Assembly (NCBI GenBank): GCA_902597725.1
Contig: CACJYQ010000004.1
Coordinates: 1 to 64,000, forward strand
Direction: 5' to 3'
DNA length: 64,000 bases
Source: an uncultured Pelagibacteraceae bacterium
GTDB taxonomy: Bacteria; Pseudomonadota; Alphaproteobacteria; Pelagibacterales; Pelagibacteraceae
Part shown: piece after piece, positions 47,602 to 58,674 of the stretch
Layout of the letters: each line of letters opens with the position of its first letter
Position numbering within the stretch: position 1 is the first letter of the stretch
The notes under the pieces: model-generated
Seen by the model: only the letters and a program-made list of their open reading frames with translations
Told to the model about the DNA's origin: nothing
Databases searched by the model: none
Translations under genes and position numbers: made by a program

Positions 47602-48489
47602 ATGAATAATAGTGTTTATATATTAAAAGATAGGGCCATACTTTATGTAAATGGTCAAGATGCTAGAGACTTCTTGCAAAATTTAATTAGCAATGACATT
47701 AATAAGGTCACAGAAAATTCAAGTTGTTTTGCTTCATTATTAACCCCTCAAGGCAAGTTTCTTTATGAATTTATTATTGTAAAGCATAAGTCAGGTTTTT
47801 TTATTGATTGTGAAAAGTCTCAATCTGAAGAAATATTAAAACAATTAAATTTATATAGAATAAGATCAAAAGTAGAAATCTTAAATCTTAGCAATGAGTT
47901 CGTTGTTGCTAGTTTTGGCTATGAAAAATATTTATCAATTGATAACTCAAAAGACATTCTTGGTTTTACTATGAGATATAGAGAGGATCCAATAGTTCTA
48001 GATCCAAGAAATAAAAATTTGGGTGCAAGGTTAATAATTAATTTAGAAAAACTTTATTTGTCTCTAAAAAAACTTGAATTAAAAGACGATAAAATTGAGG
48101 ACTATTATAATCAAAGTCATAAACTTGGGATAGTTCCAAAGAATTTAAATAAATTAAAAAATAAATTATTTGGTATTGAATGTAATTTTGAAGAACTTAA
48201 TGGTATTGATTTTAAAAAAGGGTGTTACGTAGGACAAGAAAATACTGCTAGAATTAAACTTAAAAATAAACTTTCTAAGCGGTTGTTACCAGTTGAGATA
48301 ATTGATGGAAAACTTGATGAAGGTGAAACGGTATATTGTAATAAGATTGAAATTGGAAAAATTTTGATAAATGAAGAGTATCCCTTTGCTTTGATAAAAT
48401 TTTCAAATGAAAATTTTCATAAAGATCTTACTTTAAAAAGTAAAAATGGATCATTTAAAATATTTATACCTGAATGGCTAAAGATTTAG
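47602..48489 (+). CDS. ygfZ: YgfZ/GcvT-like folate-binding protein
   Basis: DFKKGCYVGQENTARIKLKNKLSKRLLPV (KGCYxGQE motif); internal ATG preferred. Confidence 0.88.
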   Translation: MNNSVYILKDRAILYVNGQDARDFLQNLISNDINKVTENSSCFASLLTPQGKFLYEFIIVKHKSGFFIDCEKSQSEEILKQLNLYRIRSKVEILNLSNEFVVASFGYEKYLSIDNSKDILGFTMRYREDPIVLDPRNKNLGARLIINLEKLYLSLKKLELKDDKIEDYYNQSHKLGIVPKNLNKLKNKLFGIECNFEELNGIDFKKGCYVGQENTARIKLKNKLSKRLLPVEIIDGKLDEGETVYCNKIEIGKILINEEYPFALIKFSNENFHKDLTLKSKNGSFKIFIPEWLKI

Positions 48490-48494
48490 TTTTT

Positions 48495-48580
48495 TGGTGC
48501 GGCCAGAGAGACTCGAACTCTCATGGACTAGGTCCACACGGCCCTCAACCGTGCCTGTCTACCAATTTCAGCATGGCCGC
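48495..48580 (-). tRNA. tRNA-Leu(GAG), CCA encoded
   Basis: Minus strand GCGGCCATGCTGAAATTGGTAGACAGGCACGG-TTGAGGG-CCGTG...GGTTCGAGTC-type T arm (AGAGTTCGAGTCTCT)...TGGCCGCACCA; 7-bp acceptor stem, long variable arm. Confidence 0.95.
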
Positions 48581-48636
48581 AATATGACCCACATTAAATC
48601 AATGACAAGTAGGTTTCAAATTGATAAATTTTACTT

Positions 48637-49626
48637 ATGGATTTTAATCAAGAAGTAAAATTAGCAACTGATCCAATTTATAAGAAAATTTCAAAGGTAA
48701 TGCCTGAGATTGAATGGGCAGTCCATGCTCCTTATATCCATAAAATTAATAAATTAAAAAAAGAGAAGAATGCAGTCATACTTGCTCATAATTATCAAAC
48801 TCCTGAAATTTATCACGGCATTGCAGATTTTTCTGCAGACTCTTTAGCCCTTGCTGTTGAAGCATCAAAAACCTCAGCAGATATAATTGTTATGGCCGGA
48901 GTTCACTTTATGGCTGAGACTGCAAAATTAATGAGTCCAAACAAAAAAGTTTTATTACCAGATATGAAAGCAGGTTGTTCATTATCCTCTTCAATTACGG
49001 GTAAAGATGTTAGATTATTAAAAGAAAAATATCCAGGAGTTCCTGTTGTCTCGTATGTAAATACATCTGCTGATGTAAAAGCTGAAACAGATGTGTGTTG
49101 TACATCTGCAAATGCAGTTAAAATTGTAAAATCCTTAGGTGTGAAAAAAGTTATTTTTTTACCTGACGACTATTTAGCTAAATATGTTGCCTCACAAACC
49201 GACGTTGAAATTATCTCATGGAAAGGAATTTGTATTGTTCATGATAAATTTAACGAAAACGAAATTAAGAGTATAAGGAAAAATAATCCTGGAATTAAAA
49301 TAATTGCACATCCAGAGTGCCCACCAGAAGTTATTAAAGCAAGTGATTTTGCTGGATCAACATCAGGAATGATAAATTATGTTAAAAATAATCAACCTAA
49401 AAAAGTAATGATGGTAACTGAATGTTCAATGAGTGATAACATTCAGGTTGAAAATCCAAACGTTGAATTTATAAGACCATGTAATATGTGTCCACATATG
49501 AAGAAAATTACTTTGCCGAAAATTTTAGACTGTTTAGAAAATGAAAATGGTGAAATTGTCATGGACCAGGAGACGATTGATAAAGCTAGATTGTCAGTAG
49601 AAAAAATGGTTGCTATCGGTAGATAA
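48637..49626 (+). CDS. nadA: Quinolinate synthase
   Basis: AVILAHNYQTPEIYHGIADFSADSLALA, GVHFMAETAKLMSPNKKVLLPDMKAGCSL. Confidence 0.96.
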   Translation: MDFNQEVKLATDPIYKKISKVMPEIEWAVHAPYIHKINKLKKEKNAVILAHNYQTPEIYHGIADFSADSLALAVEASKTSADIIVMAGVHFMAETAKLMSPNKKVLLPDMKAGCSLSSSITGKDVRLLKEKYPGVPVVSYVNTSADVKAETDVCCTSANAVKIVKSLGVKKVIFLPDDYLAKYVASQTDVEIISWKGICIVHDKFNENEIKSIRKNNPGIKIIAHPECPPEVIKASDFAGSTSGMINYVKNNQPKKVMMVTECSMSDNIQVENPNVEFIRPCNMCPHMKKITLPKILDCLENENGEIVMDQETIDKARLSVEKMVAIGR

Positions 49627-49632
49627 CACTTT

Positions 49633-50466
49633 GTGTCAAAAATTAAATTAAGCGAAACTTTTATTAAAGATAGAGTAAAACTTGCTCTTGCTGAAGATTT
49701 GTATCCTCATGGAGATATAACATCTAATCTCCTAAATGATAACAAAATTATTGAAGCAAAAATAATTTCTAATCAAAAAGCAGTGGTTGCAGGTTTGCTA
49801 TTTGTAAAGCAGACTTTTAAGCAAGTTGATAAAAAAATTACGTTTATAATAAAAAAAAAAGATGGATCCACAGTCAAAAAAAATTCTGTAATAGCAGTAA
49901 TTAAAGGTAAAGCTAATTCTATAATGATTGCAGAAAGGGTTGCTTTAAATTTTTTATCTCATATTTCTGGAATAGCTACAAAAACAAATCAATTTGTAAA
50001 ACTAGCTGGAAAAAGGTGCAAAATTTGCTGTACCAGAAAAACTTTACCAAATTATAGAGTTATTCAAAAATACGCAGTTAAATTAGGAGGCGGTACAAAT
50101 CATAGATTTAATTTAAGTGATGAATTTTTGATTAAAGATAATCATATCGCTAGTTATGATTTAAAAGAATTAGTTTCATTGGCAATAAAAAATAAAAGAA
50201 GAAAAAAAATTACAGTTGAGGTAGATAATTTAAATCAACTGAAAAAAATTATCGGTCTTAAATTTAATACTATTTTATTTGATAATATGAGTTTTAAAAA
50301 TCTTAGAGCAGGTGTAAAACTTGTTAAAAAATATTATGAAACAGAAGCTTCAGGGAATATAAATCTTAAAACAGTAAAATCTATCGCTATGACTGGGGTA
50401 GATAGAATTTCAATTGGGAGCATTACTCATAGTGCTCCAGCTATAGATTTCAAACTAGAAATCTAG
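49633..50466 (+). CDS. nadC: Nicotinate-nucleotide pyrophosphorylase; GTG start
   Basis: LAEDLYPHGDITSNLL, LNFLSHISGIAT, TRKTLPNYRVIQKYAVKLGGGTNHRFNLSDEFLIKDNH. Confidence 0.95.
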   Translation: MSKIKLSETFIKDRVKLALAEDLYPHGDITSNLLNDNKIIEAKIISNQKAVVAGLLFVKQTFKQVDKKITFIIKKKDGSTVKKNSVIAVIKGKANSIMIAERVALNFLSHISGIATKTNQFVKLAGKRCKICCTRKTLPNYRVIQKYAVKLGGGTNHRFNLSDEFLIKDNHIASYDLKELVSLAIKNKRRKKITVEVDNLNQLKKIIGLKFNTILFDNMSFKNLRAGVKLVKKYYETEASGNINLKTVKSIAMTGVDRISIGSITHSAPAIDFKLEI

Positions 50467-50480
50467 TTTATTTGATTTTT

Positions 50481-53147
50481 TTAATTTTTATTTTTCGTAA
50501 GCTCAGCCTGTGCCGCTGCTAATCTAGCTATAGGAACTCTGTAAGGTGAACAGGAAACATAATTTAGCCCAGCTTTAGAACAAAATTTAATACTCTTCGG
50601 ATCACCACCATGTTCACCACATATACCTAATTTAATTTTTTTATTTTGTTTTTTTCCTTTAGAAACCGCTATTTCGACTAAATCTTTCACTCCATCGTCA
50701 ATGGATACAAATGGATCAATAGTAAAAATCTTATTATCTATATAATCATTTAAAAATTTACCACTATCGTCTCTACTTATTCCAAAAGTTGTTTGTGTTA
50801 AATCATTAGTACCAAAACTAAAAAATTCAGCATGTTTTGCGATATCATCAGCCTTAATTGCTGCTCTAGGTAACTCAATCATTGTACCCACAAGAAATTC
50901 AATTTTTGTTTTATTTTCTTTTTGAACTTTTCTTGCAGTATTGATTACTAAATCTTTCATTATTTTAATCTCGGCTTCAGTTGAAACTAAAGGAATCATT
51001 ATCTCAGGAAAAGCAAATTTTTGTTTATTTTTTTTTAAGTCTGCAAGAGCCTCGAATATTGCTCTACATTGCATCTCATAAATTTCAGGAAATGAAATGC
51101 CAAGTCTACAACCTCTATGTCCTAACATTGGATTTTGTTCATGAAGTTCTTCTATCCTACTTTCAATATCTTTTTTATCTGATCCAACAACATTAGCTAC
51201 TTCAGAAATTTCTTTATCAGATTTCGGTAAAAATTCATGTAATGGTGGATCTAGCAATCTTACAGTAACTGGAAGACCATGCATTATCTTGAATATCTCC
51301 ATAAAATCTTTTTTTTGATGTGGTAGAATCTTTTTTAAAGCATTAGATCTATCATCTAACGTTTTTGATAAAATCATTTCTCGCACTGATAAAATTCTTT
51401 CCTCATCAAAAAACATATGTTCAGTCCTACAAAGTCCAATTCCCTCTGCACCAAAATCTCTGGCTGTTTTAGTATCTAGAGGAGTCTCAGAGTTAGTTCG
51501 TACTTTAAGTTTTCTAATTTTATCAGCCCAGCTCATCAATTTTGAAAAGTCTCCTGATATCTCAGGTTTTATAGTTGGAACTGTACCTAAAATTATTCTT
51601 CCTGTAGAACCGTCAATAGTAATTGTTTCACCTTCTTTGATCTCAGCCGAAGATGTTTTAAAGACTTTTTTATCATAATTAATTTCAATTTCACTTGAAC
51701 CAGAAACACAAGGTCTTCCCATCCCCCTAGCTACAACTGCAGCATGACTAGTCATACCTCCTCTTGAAGTTAAAATTCCCTTCGCAGCATGCATTCCTTG
51801 AATATCTTCTGGAGAAGTTTCAACTCTAACTAAAATTGTATCTTGCATCATATCATTTAATCTTTCAGCCTCCTCTGAGCTAAAAACTACTTTTCCACTT
51901 ACTGCACCAGGAGACGCCGGAAGACCGTTTGCTATAACTTTGATTGAACCTCTCTCATCTAAAGTAGGATGCAAAAGCGTGTCTAAAGAGTTGGGATCAA
52001 CTCTTAAAACAGCATCGTTTTTATTGATTAACTTTTCTCTAACCATATCAACAGCAATTTTTACTGCTGATTTTGATGTTCTTTTTCCAGATCGAGTTTG
52101 TAATATCCAAAGTTTATTACTTTCAACAGTGAACTCTACATCTTGCATATCCTTGTAATGTTTCTCTAGTTTTTTTAAAATTTTATATAACTCTTGATAC
52201 ACTTCTGGCATCGACTCTTCCATAGATGCATCATCAACTTTTGCCTCTTTTCTTGCCTTCTTTGTAATGTACTGTGGAGTTCTTGTTCCAGCTACAACAT
52301 CTTCTCCCTGAGCATTAATCAAATATTCTCCATAAATATCATTTGACCCATCTGAAGGGTTTCTAGTGAAGACAACTCCTGTTGCACAATCATTACCCAT
52401 ATTTCCAAAAACCATAGATTGAACATTAACAGCTGTTCCCCACTCAGAAGGAATTTGATTCAATTTTCTATAAACTTTCGCTCTTTTGCTCTCCCAAGAT
52501 AAAAATACTGCACTTATTGCCCCAAATAATTGATGATAAACATCTTGAGGAAAATCTTTACTAGTCTTTTCTTTAACGACATTCTTAAAATCATTAATTA
52601 AACCATCCCAATCCTCTTCATCGAGATCCGTATCAAGCAATACACCTTTTGTTAACTTATAATTTTCTATCAATTCCTCAAAATTGTAACTTTCAACACC
52701 CATGACTACATTTCCGTACATCTGGATGAATCTTCTATAGCTATCTTTCGCAAATCTTCCGTTGGATGTTTTGTTAGCCAGAGCAACCACTGTTTTGTCA
52801 TTTAGTCCTAAGTTTAGAATTGTATCCATCATACCTGGCATTGAAACTCTTGCTCCAGATCGAACTGATAAAAGAAGAGGATTTTTTAAATCTCCAAATT
52901 TTTTTGATACATCTTTCTCTATTATTTTAATTTCTTTTTTTATTTGGCTAACTAATTTGGAATTTAATTTTTTTTTATCCTTATAAAAAATTTCACACAC
53001 TTTTGTTGAAATCGTAAAACCAGGAGGTACTGGTAAACCCATTCTTCCCATTTCAGATAAATTTGCTCCCTTACCACCTAAAAAATTTTTTGGATCTTTT
53101 ATTTTTTTTGAATCTTTAGACTTAAAATTAAGAATTAACTTATTCAT
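50481..53147 (-). CDS. ppdK: Pyruvate, phosphate dikinase
   Basis: GGKGANLSEMGRMGLPVPPGFTIST, TSRGGMTSHAAVVARGMGRPCVSG, GTNDLTQTTFGISRDD. Confidence 0.97.
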   Translation of the reverse strand: MNKLILNFKSKDSKKIKDPKNFLGGKGANLSEMGRMGLPVPPGFTISTKVCEIFYKDKKKLNSKLVSQIKKEIKIIEKDVSKKFGDLKNPLLLSVRSGARVSMPGMMDTILNLGLNDKTVVALANKTSNGRFAKDSYRRFIQMYGNVVMGVESYNFEELIENYKLTKGVLLDTDLDEEDWDGLINDFKNVVKEKTSKDFPQDVYHQLFGAISAVFLSWESKRAKVYRKLNQIPSEWGTAVNVQSMVFGNMGNDCATGVVFTRNPSDGSNDIYGEYLINAQGEDVVAGTRTPQYITKKARKEAKVDDASMEESMPEVYQELYKILKKLEKHYKDMQDVEFTVESNKLWILQTRSGKRTSKSAVKIAVDMVREKLINKNDAVLRVDPNSLDTLLHPTLDERGSIKVIANGLPASPGAVSGKVVFSSEEAERLNDMMQDTILVRVETSPEDIQGMHAAKGILTSRGGMTSHAAVVARGMGRPCVSGSSEIEINYDKKVFKTSSAEIKEGETITIDGSTGRIILGTVPTIKPEISGDFSKLMSWADKIRKLKVRTNSETPLDTKTARDFGAEGIGLCRTEHMFFDEERILSVREMILSKTLDDRSNALKKILPHQKKDFMEIFKIMHGLPVTVRLLDPPLHEFLPKSDKEISEVANVVGSDKKDIESRIEELHEQNPMLGHRGCRLGISFPEIYEMQCRAIFEALADLKKNKQKFAFPEIMIPLVSTEAEIKIMKDLVINTARKVQKENKTKIEFLVGTMIELPRAAIKADDIAKHAEFFSFGTNDLTQTTFGISRDDSGKFLNDYIDNKIFTIDPFVSIDDGVKDLVEIAVSKGKKQNKKIKLGICGEHGGDPKSIKFCSKAGLNYVSCSPYRVPIARLAAAQAELTKNKN

Positions 53148-55212
53148 TATGAGCTTTTAAAAATCGAAAATTTATATAATTTTGAAACGTTTTACATAAC
53201 ATATTAATAAGTTCCAAACGGTTTTTTCTTAAAGTTTCATTATCCTCATTTACTTTTACATTATCAAAAAATTCGAAAACTTCTTTTTTGGTTTCAGCTA
53301 AAATTGATAATGATTTTTCACAATTTTCATCACTGTTTATGGTAGAATAATATTTTTTTATATCATTAATTTTTTTATATAAATTTTTTTCAAAATCACT
53401 TTTAAAAATACCAGGATCAGTTGTATCATTTATTTCAATCTCGTTATTTTTCATCTCATGATCTAAAATGTTTGATGCTCTTTTATAACTTGAATTGATG
53501 TCTATACCAATTTGGGTGTTAATTACCTTATTAAGACATTTTGCTTTTTCAAAAGACAAAAATAAATTATTTAGTGAAAATGATGATAAAGTTGCCTCAA
53601 TTATATCGTAACGTATTTCTTTATTTTTAAGATAGTATCTAAATCTATCTTTTAAAAAATCCTGTAATTCTTTTTGTAAATCTTTGTTTTTAAGATTGTA
53701 TCCCTGATCATCGTATAGGCGTGAGGAATAATTCAAAAGATCATTTATTTTCAAATTCCTTCTATTTTCTATAGTGGTTCTTATTATACCTAGAGCAATT
53801 CTCCTCAATGCTAATGGATCCTTAGAACTTGTAGGTTGCTCGTTAATACCAAAAAAACCAACTAAGGTATCAATCTTATCTGTAATTGATAACGTGACAC
53901 TGAATGGTTTTTTTGGAACAACTGAATTGAGTCCAATTGGTAAATATTGCTCAGAAATAGCTAAAGAAATATCTTTATCAAATCCTTGATATTCAGAAAA
54001 GTACCCTCCCATAAGTCCCTGAAGTTCAGGAAATTCACCGACAAGATCGGAAGTAAGATCAGTCTTACAAATTGATGCTAACAATTCTACTTTCTCTTTA
54101 CTAATTAACAATTCATCTGAAATCATTCCACCAATTTTTCTCATTCGTTGAACTTTGTCAAAATAAGATCCAAGCCCTTTAAAGAAATTCATTGATTTTA
54201 ATTCTGACACTTTTTTTACTAAATTTTGAGTTTTATCTTTATTCCAAAAAAACTCTGCATCACTTAATCTTGCATCAACTACTCTTTCATTACCTATTTT
54301 AATGAGACCTTTTTTATCTTTTTTATTTGTTACAATTAAAAATTCATTTGTAATTTCATTTTTGTCATTAAATGTTGGAAAATATTTCTGGTGAGACTCC
54401 ATTGTTAGGGTCAAAATCTCTTTGGGAACCGATAAAAATTTTTTATCAAATTTGCACAATAAAACATTTGGGCTATCTACTAAATTTACAACCTCATCCA
54501 TCAATTTAGGATTTTCATTAATTTTTAACCCTTTTTTCCCTAATATCTTTAAAAAAGATTTATTAATTATTTTTAATCTTTTATTTTGATTAACGATTAC
54601 TCCATTATCTTCAAAAAATTTTTCATATTTCTTAAAATTTTCAAAAGATCTTTTTTTTTCTTCAAAATCTTTATCTAAAAAAGTCAAATTAGAGGAAGTT
54701 AAATGATGAAATTTAAAACTTACAATTTTTTTATCAAATATTGATAAAATTGATTTTAATGGTCTTCCCCAATTTAAATCAAATTCACCCCATTTCATTG
54801 ATTTTTTCCATTGATAGTTACTCAAAATTTTTGGAATGAATTCAGTCAGTAAATCATGTGTTTTTAATGAGGTTGCTACAGTTTTGTAAAAATAAAATTC
54901 ATCCTTTTCGGTTTTTTTTTTAAATAAATCCTTTTTGTTAATTTTGTTTGATCTCAAAAAACCCTCCAACGCTTGTTCAGGAGCGCTAGTTTTAGGGCCT
55001 CTAATCTCTTTAGATTTAATCTTAATTTGTTTATCTAGGCCTTCAAAAACTAGAACTAATCTATTTGGAGTTGAAAAAGAAAAATTTTTTTTTGATCTAA
55101 TTGATTTTTCCTCAAATAAATTTTTAAAATCTTCAAAAATTTTTTCTCTTAAATTTTTTTGAAGCCCAGCAGGAATTTCTTCACTAAATAGCTCTAAAAA
55201 AAATTCTGACAT
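53140..55212 (-). CDS. glyS: Glycyl-tRNA synthetase beta subunit
   Basis: FFLELFSEEIPAGLQ, MESHQKYFPTFN, LQGLMGGYFSEYQGFD. Confidence 0.95.
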   Translation of the reverse strand: MSEFFLELFSEEIPAGLQKNLREKIFEDFKNLFEEKSIRSKKNFSFSTPNRLVLVFEGLDKQIKIKSKEIRGPKTSAPEQALEGFLRSNKINKKDLFKKKTEKDEFYFYKTVATSLKTHDLLTEFIPKILSNYQWKKSMKWGEFDLNWGRPLKSILSIFDKKIVSFKFHHLTSSNLTFLDKDFEEKKRSFENFKKYEKFFEDNGVIVNQNKRLKIINKSFLKILGKKGLKINENPKLMDEVVNLVDSPNVLLCKFDKKFLSVPKEILTLTMESHQKYFPTFNDKNEITNEFLIVTNKKDKKGLIKIGNERVVDARLSDAEFFWNKDKTQNLVKKVSELKSMNFFKGLGSYFDKVQRMRKIGGMISDELLISKEKVELLASICKTDLTSDLVGEFPELQGLMGGYFSEYQGFDKDISLAISEQYLPIGLNSVVPKKPFSVTLSITDKIDTLVGFFGINEQPTSSKDPLALRRIALGIIRTTIENRRNLKINDLLNYSSRLYDDQGYNLKNKDLQKELQDFLKDRFRYYLKNKEIRYDIIEATLSSFSLNNLFLSFEKAKCLNKVINTQIGIDINSSYKRASNILDHEMKNNEIEINDTTDPGIFKSDFEKNLYKKINDIKKYYSTINSDENCEKSLSILAETKKEVFEFFDNVKVNEDNETLRKNRLELINMLCKTFQNYINFRFLKAHNE

Positions 55213-55213
55213 T

Positions 55214-56095
55214 CTACGTTTGCGACTGTACCCAAATTGTAGCAGCTTGTTTTGTAATTTCTCTTATTCGACCAATATATTCTGCTCTTTGCGCAACACT
55301 AATTGCTCCGCGAGCATCTAATACGTTGAATATATGACTTGCTTTCAAACATTGATCGTATGCAGGTAAAGATATATTTTTTTCAACTAATGATTTTGCT
55401 TCACTCTCATGCATATCAAATATTTTAAATAAGTTTTCTGTATTAGCATGCTCAAAGTTATAAGCTGAAAATTCTTTTTCTGATTGATGAAAAACTTCCC
55501 TGTAATTAACACCTTCGTCATTCCAAACTAAATCATAAACGTTTTTTTTCTGCTGGGTAAACATACAAATTCTTTCAAGACCGTAAGTTATCTCTACTGA
55601 CACTGGTTTACATTCAAAACCTGCCATTTGTTGAAAATATGTAAATTGAGATATTTCCATGCCATCACACCAAACTTCCCATCCAAGACCTGCAGCACCT
55701 AGAGTTGGGCTTTCCCAATCATCTTCAACAAATCTAATATCGTGCTCTTTATGATTAATTCCTATTACCGACAAACTATTTAAATAAAGTTTTTTAATAT
55801 TAATTGGAGAGGGTTTTATTATAACTTGAAATTGATAATAATGCTGAAGTCTATTTGGATTATCCCCATATCTTCCATCTGTAGGTCTTCGTGAAGGTTG
55901 AACATACGCTGCTTTCCATGGCTTAGGTCCAAGAGATCTAAGAGTAGTAGCTGGATGAAATGTTCCAGCTCCAACTTCCATATCATAAGGTTGTAAAATT
56001 ACACATCCATTTTTACTCCAAAATTTTTGAAGATTTATAATTGTTTCTTGGAAAGTTTGAAATTTTGGTTTTTTTTTAATTTTTTTAGAGGCCAT
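55214..56095 (-). CDS. glyQ: Glycyl-tRNA synthetase alpha subunit
   Basis: [46 protein letters not shown]. Confidence 0.97.
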   Translation of the reverse strand: MASKKIKKKPKFQTFQETIINLQKFWSKNGCVILQPYDMEVGAGTFHPATTLRSLGPKPWKAAYVQPSRRPTDGRYGDNPNRLQHYYQFQVIIKPSPINIKKLYLNSLSVIGINHKEHDIRFVEDDWESPTLGAAGLGWEVWCDGMEISQFTYFQQMAGFECKPVSVEITYGLERICMFTQQKKNVYDLVWNDEGVNYREVFHQSEKEFSAYNFEHANTENLFKIFDMHESEAKSLVEKNISLPAYDQCLKASHIFNVLDARGAISVAQRAEYIGRIREITKQAATIWVQSQT

Positions 56096-56891
56096 ATTTT
56101 TGCCAAACTGATTTTTCCTCTAATATGTTTGCTAATTGATCGACATGATCATTTGAAGACGACAATTTCTTACTAAGCCAGCTTTTTGATTTTTCAAATT
56201 TTTTAATAACGACATCTTCTCCAAATTTTTCTTTTAATATCTGATTTGCATTTCCTATATCATCTATCAAACCAAGATCTTTAGCTTTTCTACCTGACCA
56301 AAATTCACCTGAAAATAATTCTACTTCAGATTTTTTAAGCTTTGATGACCTGCTTTTTTCGACCACCTCTATGAAATCTTTATGTAGATCTAATTGTATA
56401 TTTTTTAATCTTTCGATATCTTCCTTTTTTTCATCTAGAAATGGGTCTAATGTACTTTTATTTTTTCCAGCAGTATGCACTCTTCTCTCAACACCTAACT
56501 TTTTTATCAATTCTGTAAAACCAAAAGAAGAGTAGATTACTCCTATTGAGCCTATTATTGAACTTGAGTTCGCATAAATTTCATCTCCAGCACAAGCTAT
56601 TAGATATCCGCCTGAAGCTGCTACATCTTCGGCAAAAACTATTACTTTTTTTTTATTTTTTTTTGCCTGTTGTCTAATTAAGCTATAAATTAAATGTGAT
56701 TGAACAGGAGAACCTCCAGGAGAGTTTATTGTTATAGCAACACATGGTGCTTTTTTTAGAGAAAATGCTTTTGTAATAATGTCTTCTTGGCCGGAAAAAT
56801 CTATACCTTGTTTAAATTTCCCTACATTCCCAATAACTCCACTTAGCTTAATATGTGGAATAATTTTTTTCTTTTTAAAAAAAGAGAGCAT
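56085..56891 (-). CDS. S49-family signal peptide peptidase/SohB-like
   Basis: [47 protein letters not shown]. Confidence 0.9.
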   Translation of the reverse strand: MLSFFKKKKIIPHIKLSGVIGNVGKFKQGIDFSGQEDIITKAFSLKKAPCVAITINSPGGSPVQSHLIYSLIRQQAKKNKKKVIVFAEDVAASGGYLIACAGDEIYANSSSIIGSIGVIYSSFGFTELIKKLGVERRVHTAGKNKSTLDPFLDEKKEDIERLKNIQLDLHKDFIEVVEKSRSSKLKKSEVELFSGEFWSGRKAKDLGLIDDIGNANQILKEKFGEDVVIKKFEKSKSWLSKKLSSSNDHVDQLANILEEKSVWQKYGL

Positions 56892-57004
56892 TTTTAATAT
56901 TTATAGAATTTTTTTATGAATATAAAGACACCTTATAATTGAAGATTCAGGTGCGTCAATTGATAAGTATAAAAAGCAACCTATTATACTAATTTGCTCA
57001 ATTA

Positions 57005-58018
57005 ATGGGAAGTGTCATACAATTAAAAAACAAAATTAACAATTCATATTTTCAACTAAAAAATTCAGTTGAAGATAGGTTGATGTTAGTTGAAGAAAAA
57101 ATAAAGTCTAAATTAGAGAGCAAAGTAGACTTAGTTCAGAAAATGACAACTTATCACCTTGATACAGGCGGAAAGAGATTAAGAGCCTTATTAACTTTAG
57201 GTTCTGCAAAATTATGTGGATATTCAAAAGGAACTAGAGATATTAATTTGGCTGCTTGTGTAGAACTTATTCACTCAGCAACTTTAATGCATGATGATGT
57301 AATAGATAATGGATCTATTAGAAGGGGGAGAAAAACTTTAAACAAAGTTTGGGATAATCACTCTTCTGTTTTAGTTGGAGATTATTTACTTAGTAGATGT
57401 TTTGAAATGATGGTAGATGACGGAAATATTGAGGTTTTAAAATTATTATCTTCAACTTCCTCTAAGATTGCACAAGGAGAAGTTCTTCAATTACAACACA
57501 GAGGAGAGGTAGATATGTTGGAGGAAACTTATTTAAGAATAATTTCTGCGAAAACTGCTGAATTATTTGCAGCAGCTACCAAAGTTGGTGCAATTTTATC
57601 AGATGTGTCATTAAAAGAAAAAGAGGCTTTAGAATTTTACGGAAGGAATTTGGGATTAACTTTTCAAATAGCTGATGATACTTTAGATTACAATTCTGAG
57701 TCAAAATTATTTGGAAAAAAAATTGGCAAAGATTTTTATGAAGGGAAAATTACTCTGCCAATAATCTTATTATTTCAAAAAGGAAATCTTAAAGAAAAGG
57801 AAAGCCTGAAAGATATTTTTTTAAAAGATATAAGAGATGAAAATGATTTTAATTATACATTATCTTTAATTAAACAATATGAAATTATTAAAGAATGTTA
57901 TCAAAAAGCAAATCATTACATAAATTTAGCGTCAAACTCATTATCTATATTTAAAGACTGTAATGAAAGAAATATTCTTGAAAATTTAACTTCATTTAGT
58001 TTGTCAAGAGATTTTTAG
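57005..58018 (+). CDS. ispB: Polyprenyl (octaprenyl) diphosphate synthase
   Basis: GGKRLRALLTLGSAKL, LIHSATLMHDDVIDNGSIRRG, QIADDTLDY. Confidence 0.92.
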   Translation: MGSVIQLKNKINNSYFQLKNSVEDRLMLVEEKIKSKLESKVDLVQKMTTYHLDTGGKRLRALLTLGSAKLCGYSKGTRDINLAACVELIHSATLMHDDVIDNGSIRRGRKTLNKVWDNHSSVLVGDYLLSRCFEMMVDDGNIEVLKLLSSTSSKIAQGEVLQLQHRGEVDMLEETYLRIISAKTAELFAAATKVGAILSDVSLKEKEALEFYGRNLGLTFQIADDTLDYNSESKLFGKKIGKDFYEGKITLPIILLFQKGNLKEKESLKDIFLKDIRDENDFNYTLSLIKQYEIIKECYQKANHYINLASNSLSIFKDCNERNILENLTSFSLSRDF

Positions 58019-58641
58019 GGACTTAAAAGACTTTTTGTCCAACTACCATTCTTATCTAAAGAATACTTTAATCTTTCATGTATTCTGTTATCTCCATCTA
58101 ACCAAAATTCAATTGTTGAAGGTGTTAAATTCCAGCCAGACCAATGGCTTGGTCTAGGTACATTATCTTTGTCATTATATTTTTTTTTATAATTCTCTAA
58201 AGCGTATAAAAGTTCATCTCTATTTTGGAGAATACTACTTTGTTTTGAGGCCCAAGCACCTATTCTGCTATCATATGCTCTTGAGTTATAGTACTCATCA
58301 GCAGTTTGATCATCAACTTGTTTCAATGTTCCAACTATCCTTATTTGTCTTAGTAAACTTTTCCAATGAAAGCACATTGTGGCATTCGGGTTTTCTTTAA
58401 TTTCATTACCTTTCTGACTGTTTAAATTTGTATAAAAAACAAATCCTTTTTCACTATGACCTTTAAGCAGAACCATTCTTACTGAGGGAATACCCTCTTT
58501 ATTTGCTGTACCAAGTGCTAAAGCATTAGGATCATTTATTTCTTTTTTTTTAGCCTCCTCAAACCATCTTTGAAATAGTTCAAATGGATTATCAAGATCT
58601 AAGAAGCATTTATTAAGCCCAAGTGAGTTTTTTTGATTCAT
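58015..58641 (-). CDS. pdxH: Pyridoxamine 5'-phosphate oxidase
   Basis: ALGTANKEGIPSVRMVLLKG, SRIGAWASKQSSIL, WSGWNLTPSTIEFWLDGDNRIHERL. Confidence 0.95.
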   Translation of the reverse strand: MNQKNSLGLNKCFLDLDNPFELFQRWFEEAKKKEINDPNALALGTANKEGIPSVRMVLLKGHSEKGFVFYTNLNSQKGNEIKENPNATMCFHWKSLLRQIRIVGTLKQVDDQTADEYYNSRAYDSRIGAWASKQSSILQNRDELLYALENYKKKYNDKDNVPRPSHWSGWNLTPSTIEFWLDGDNRIHERLKYSLDKNGSWTKSLLSP

Positions 58642-58674
58642 AATTTTAACAAAATAATCTATACAATATAAATA

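Noticed and set aside
50981-53000. Plus-strand ORFs opposite ppdK
   Set aside because: Shadow ORFs of a highly conserved enzyme with no independent support.
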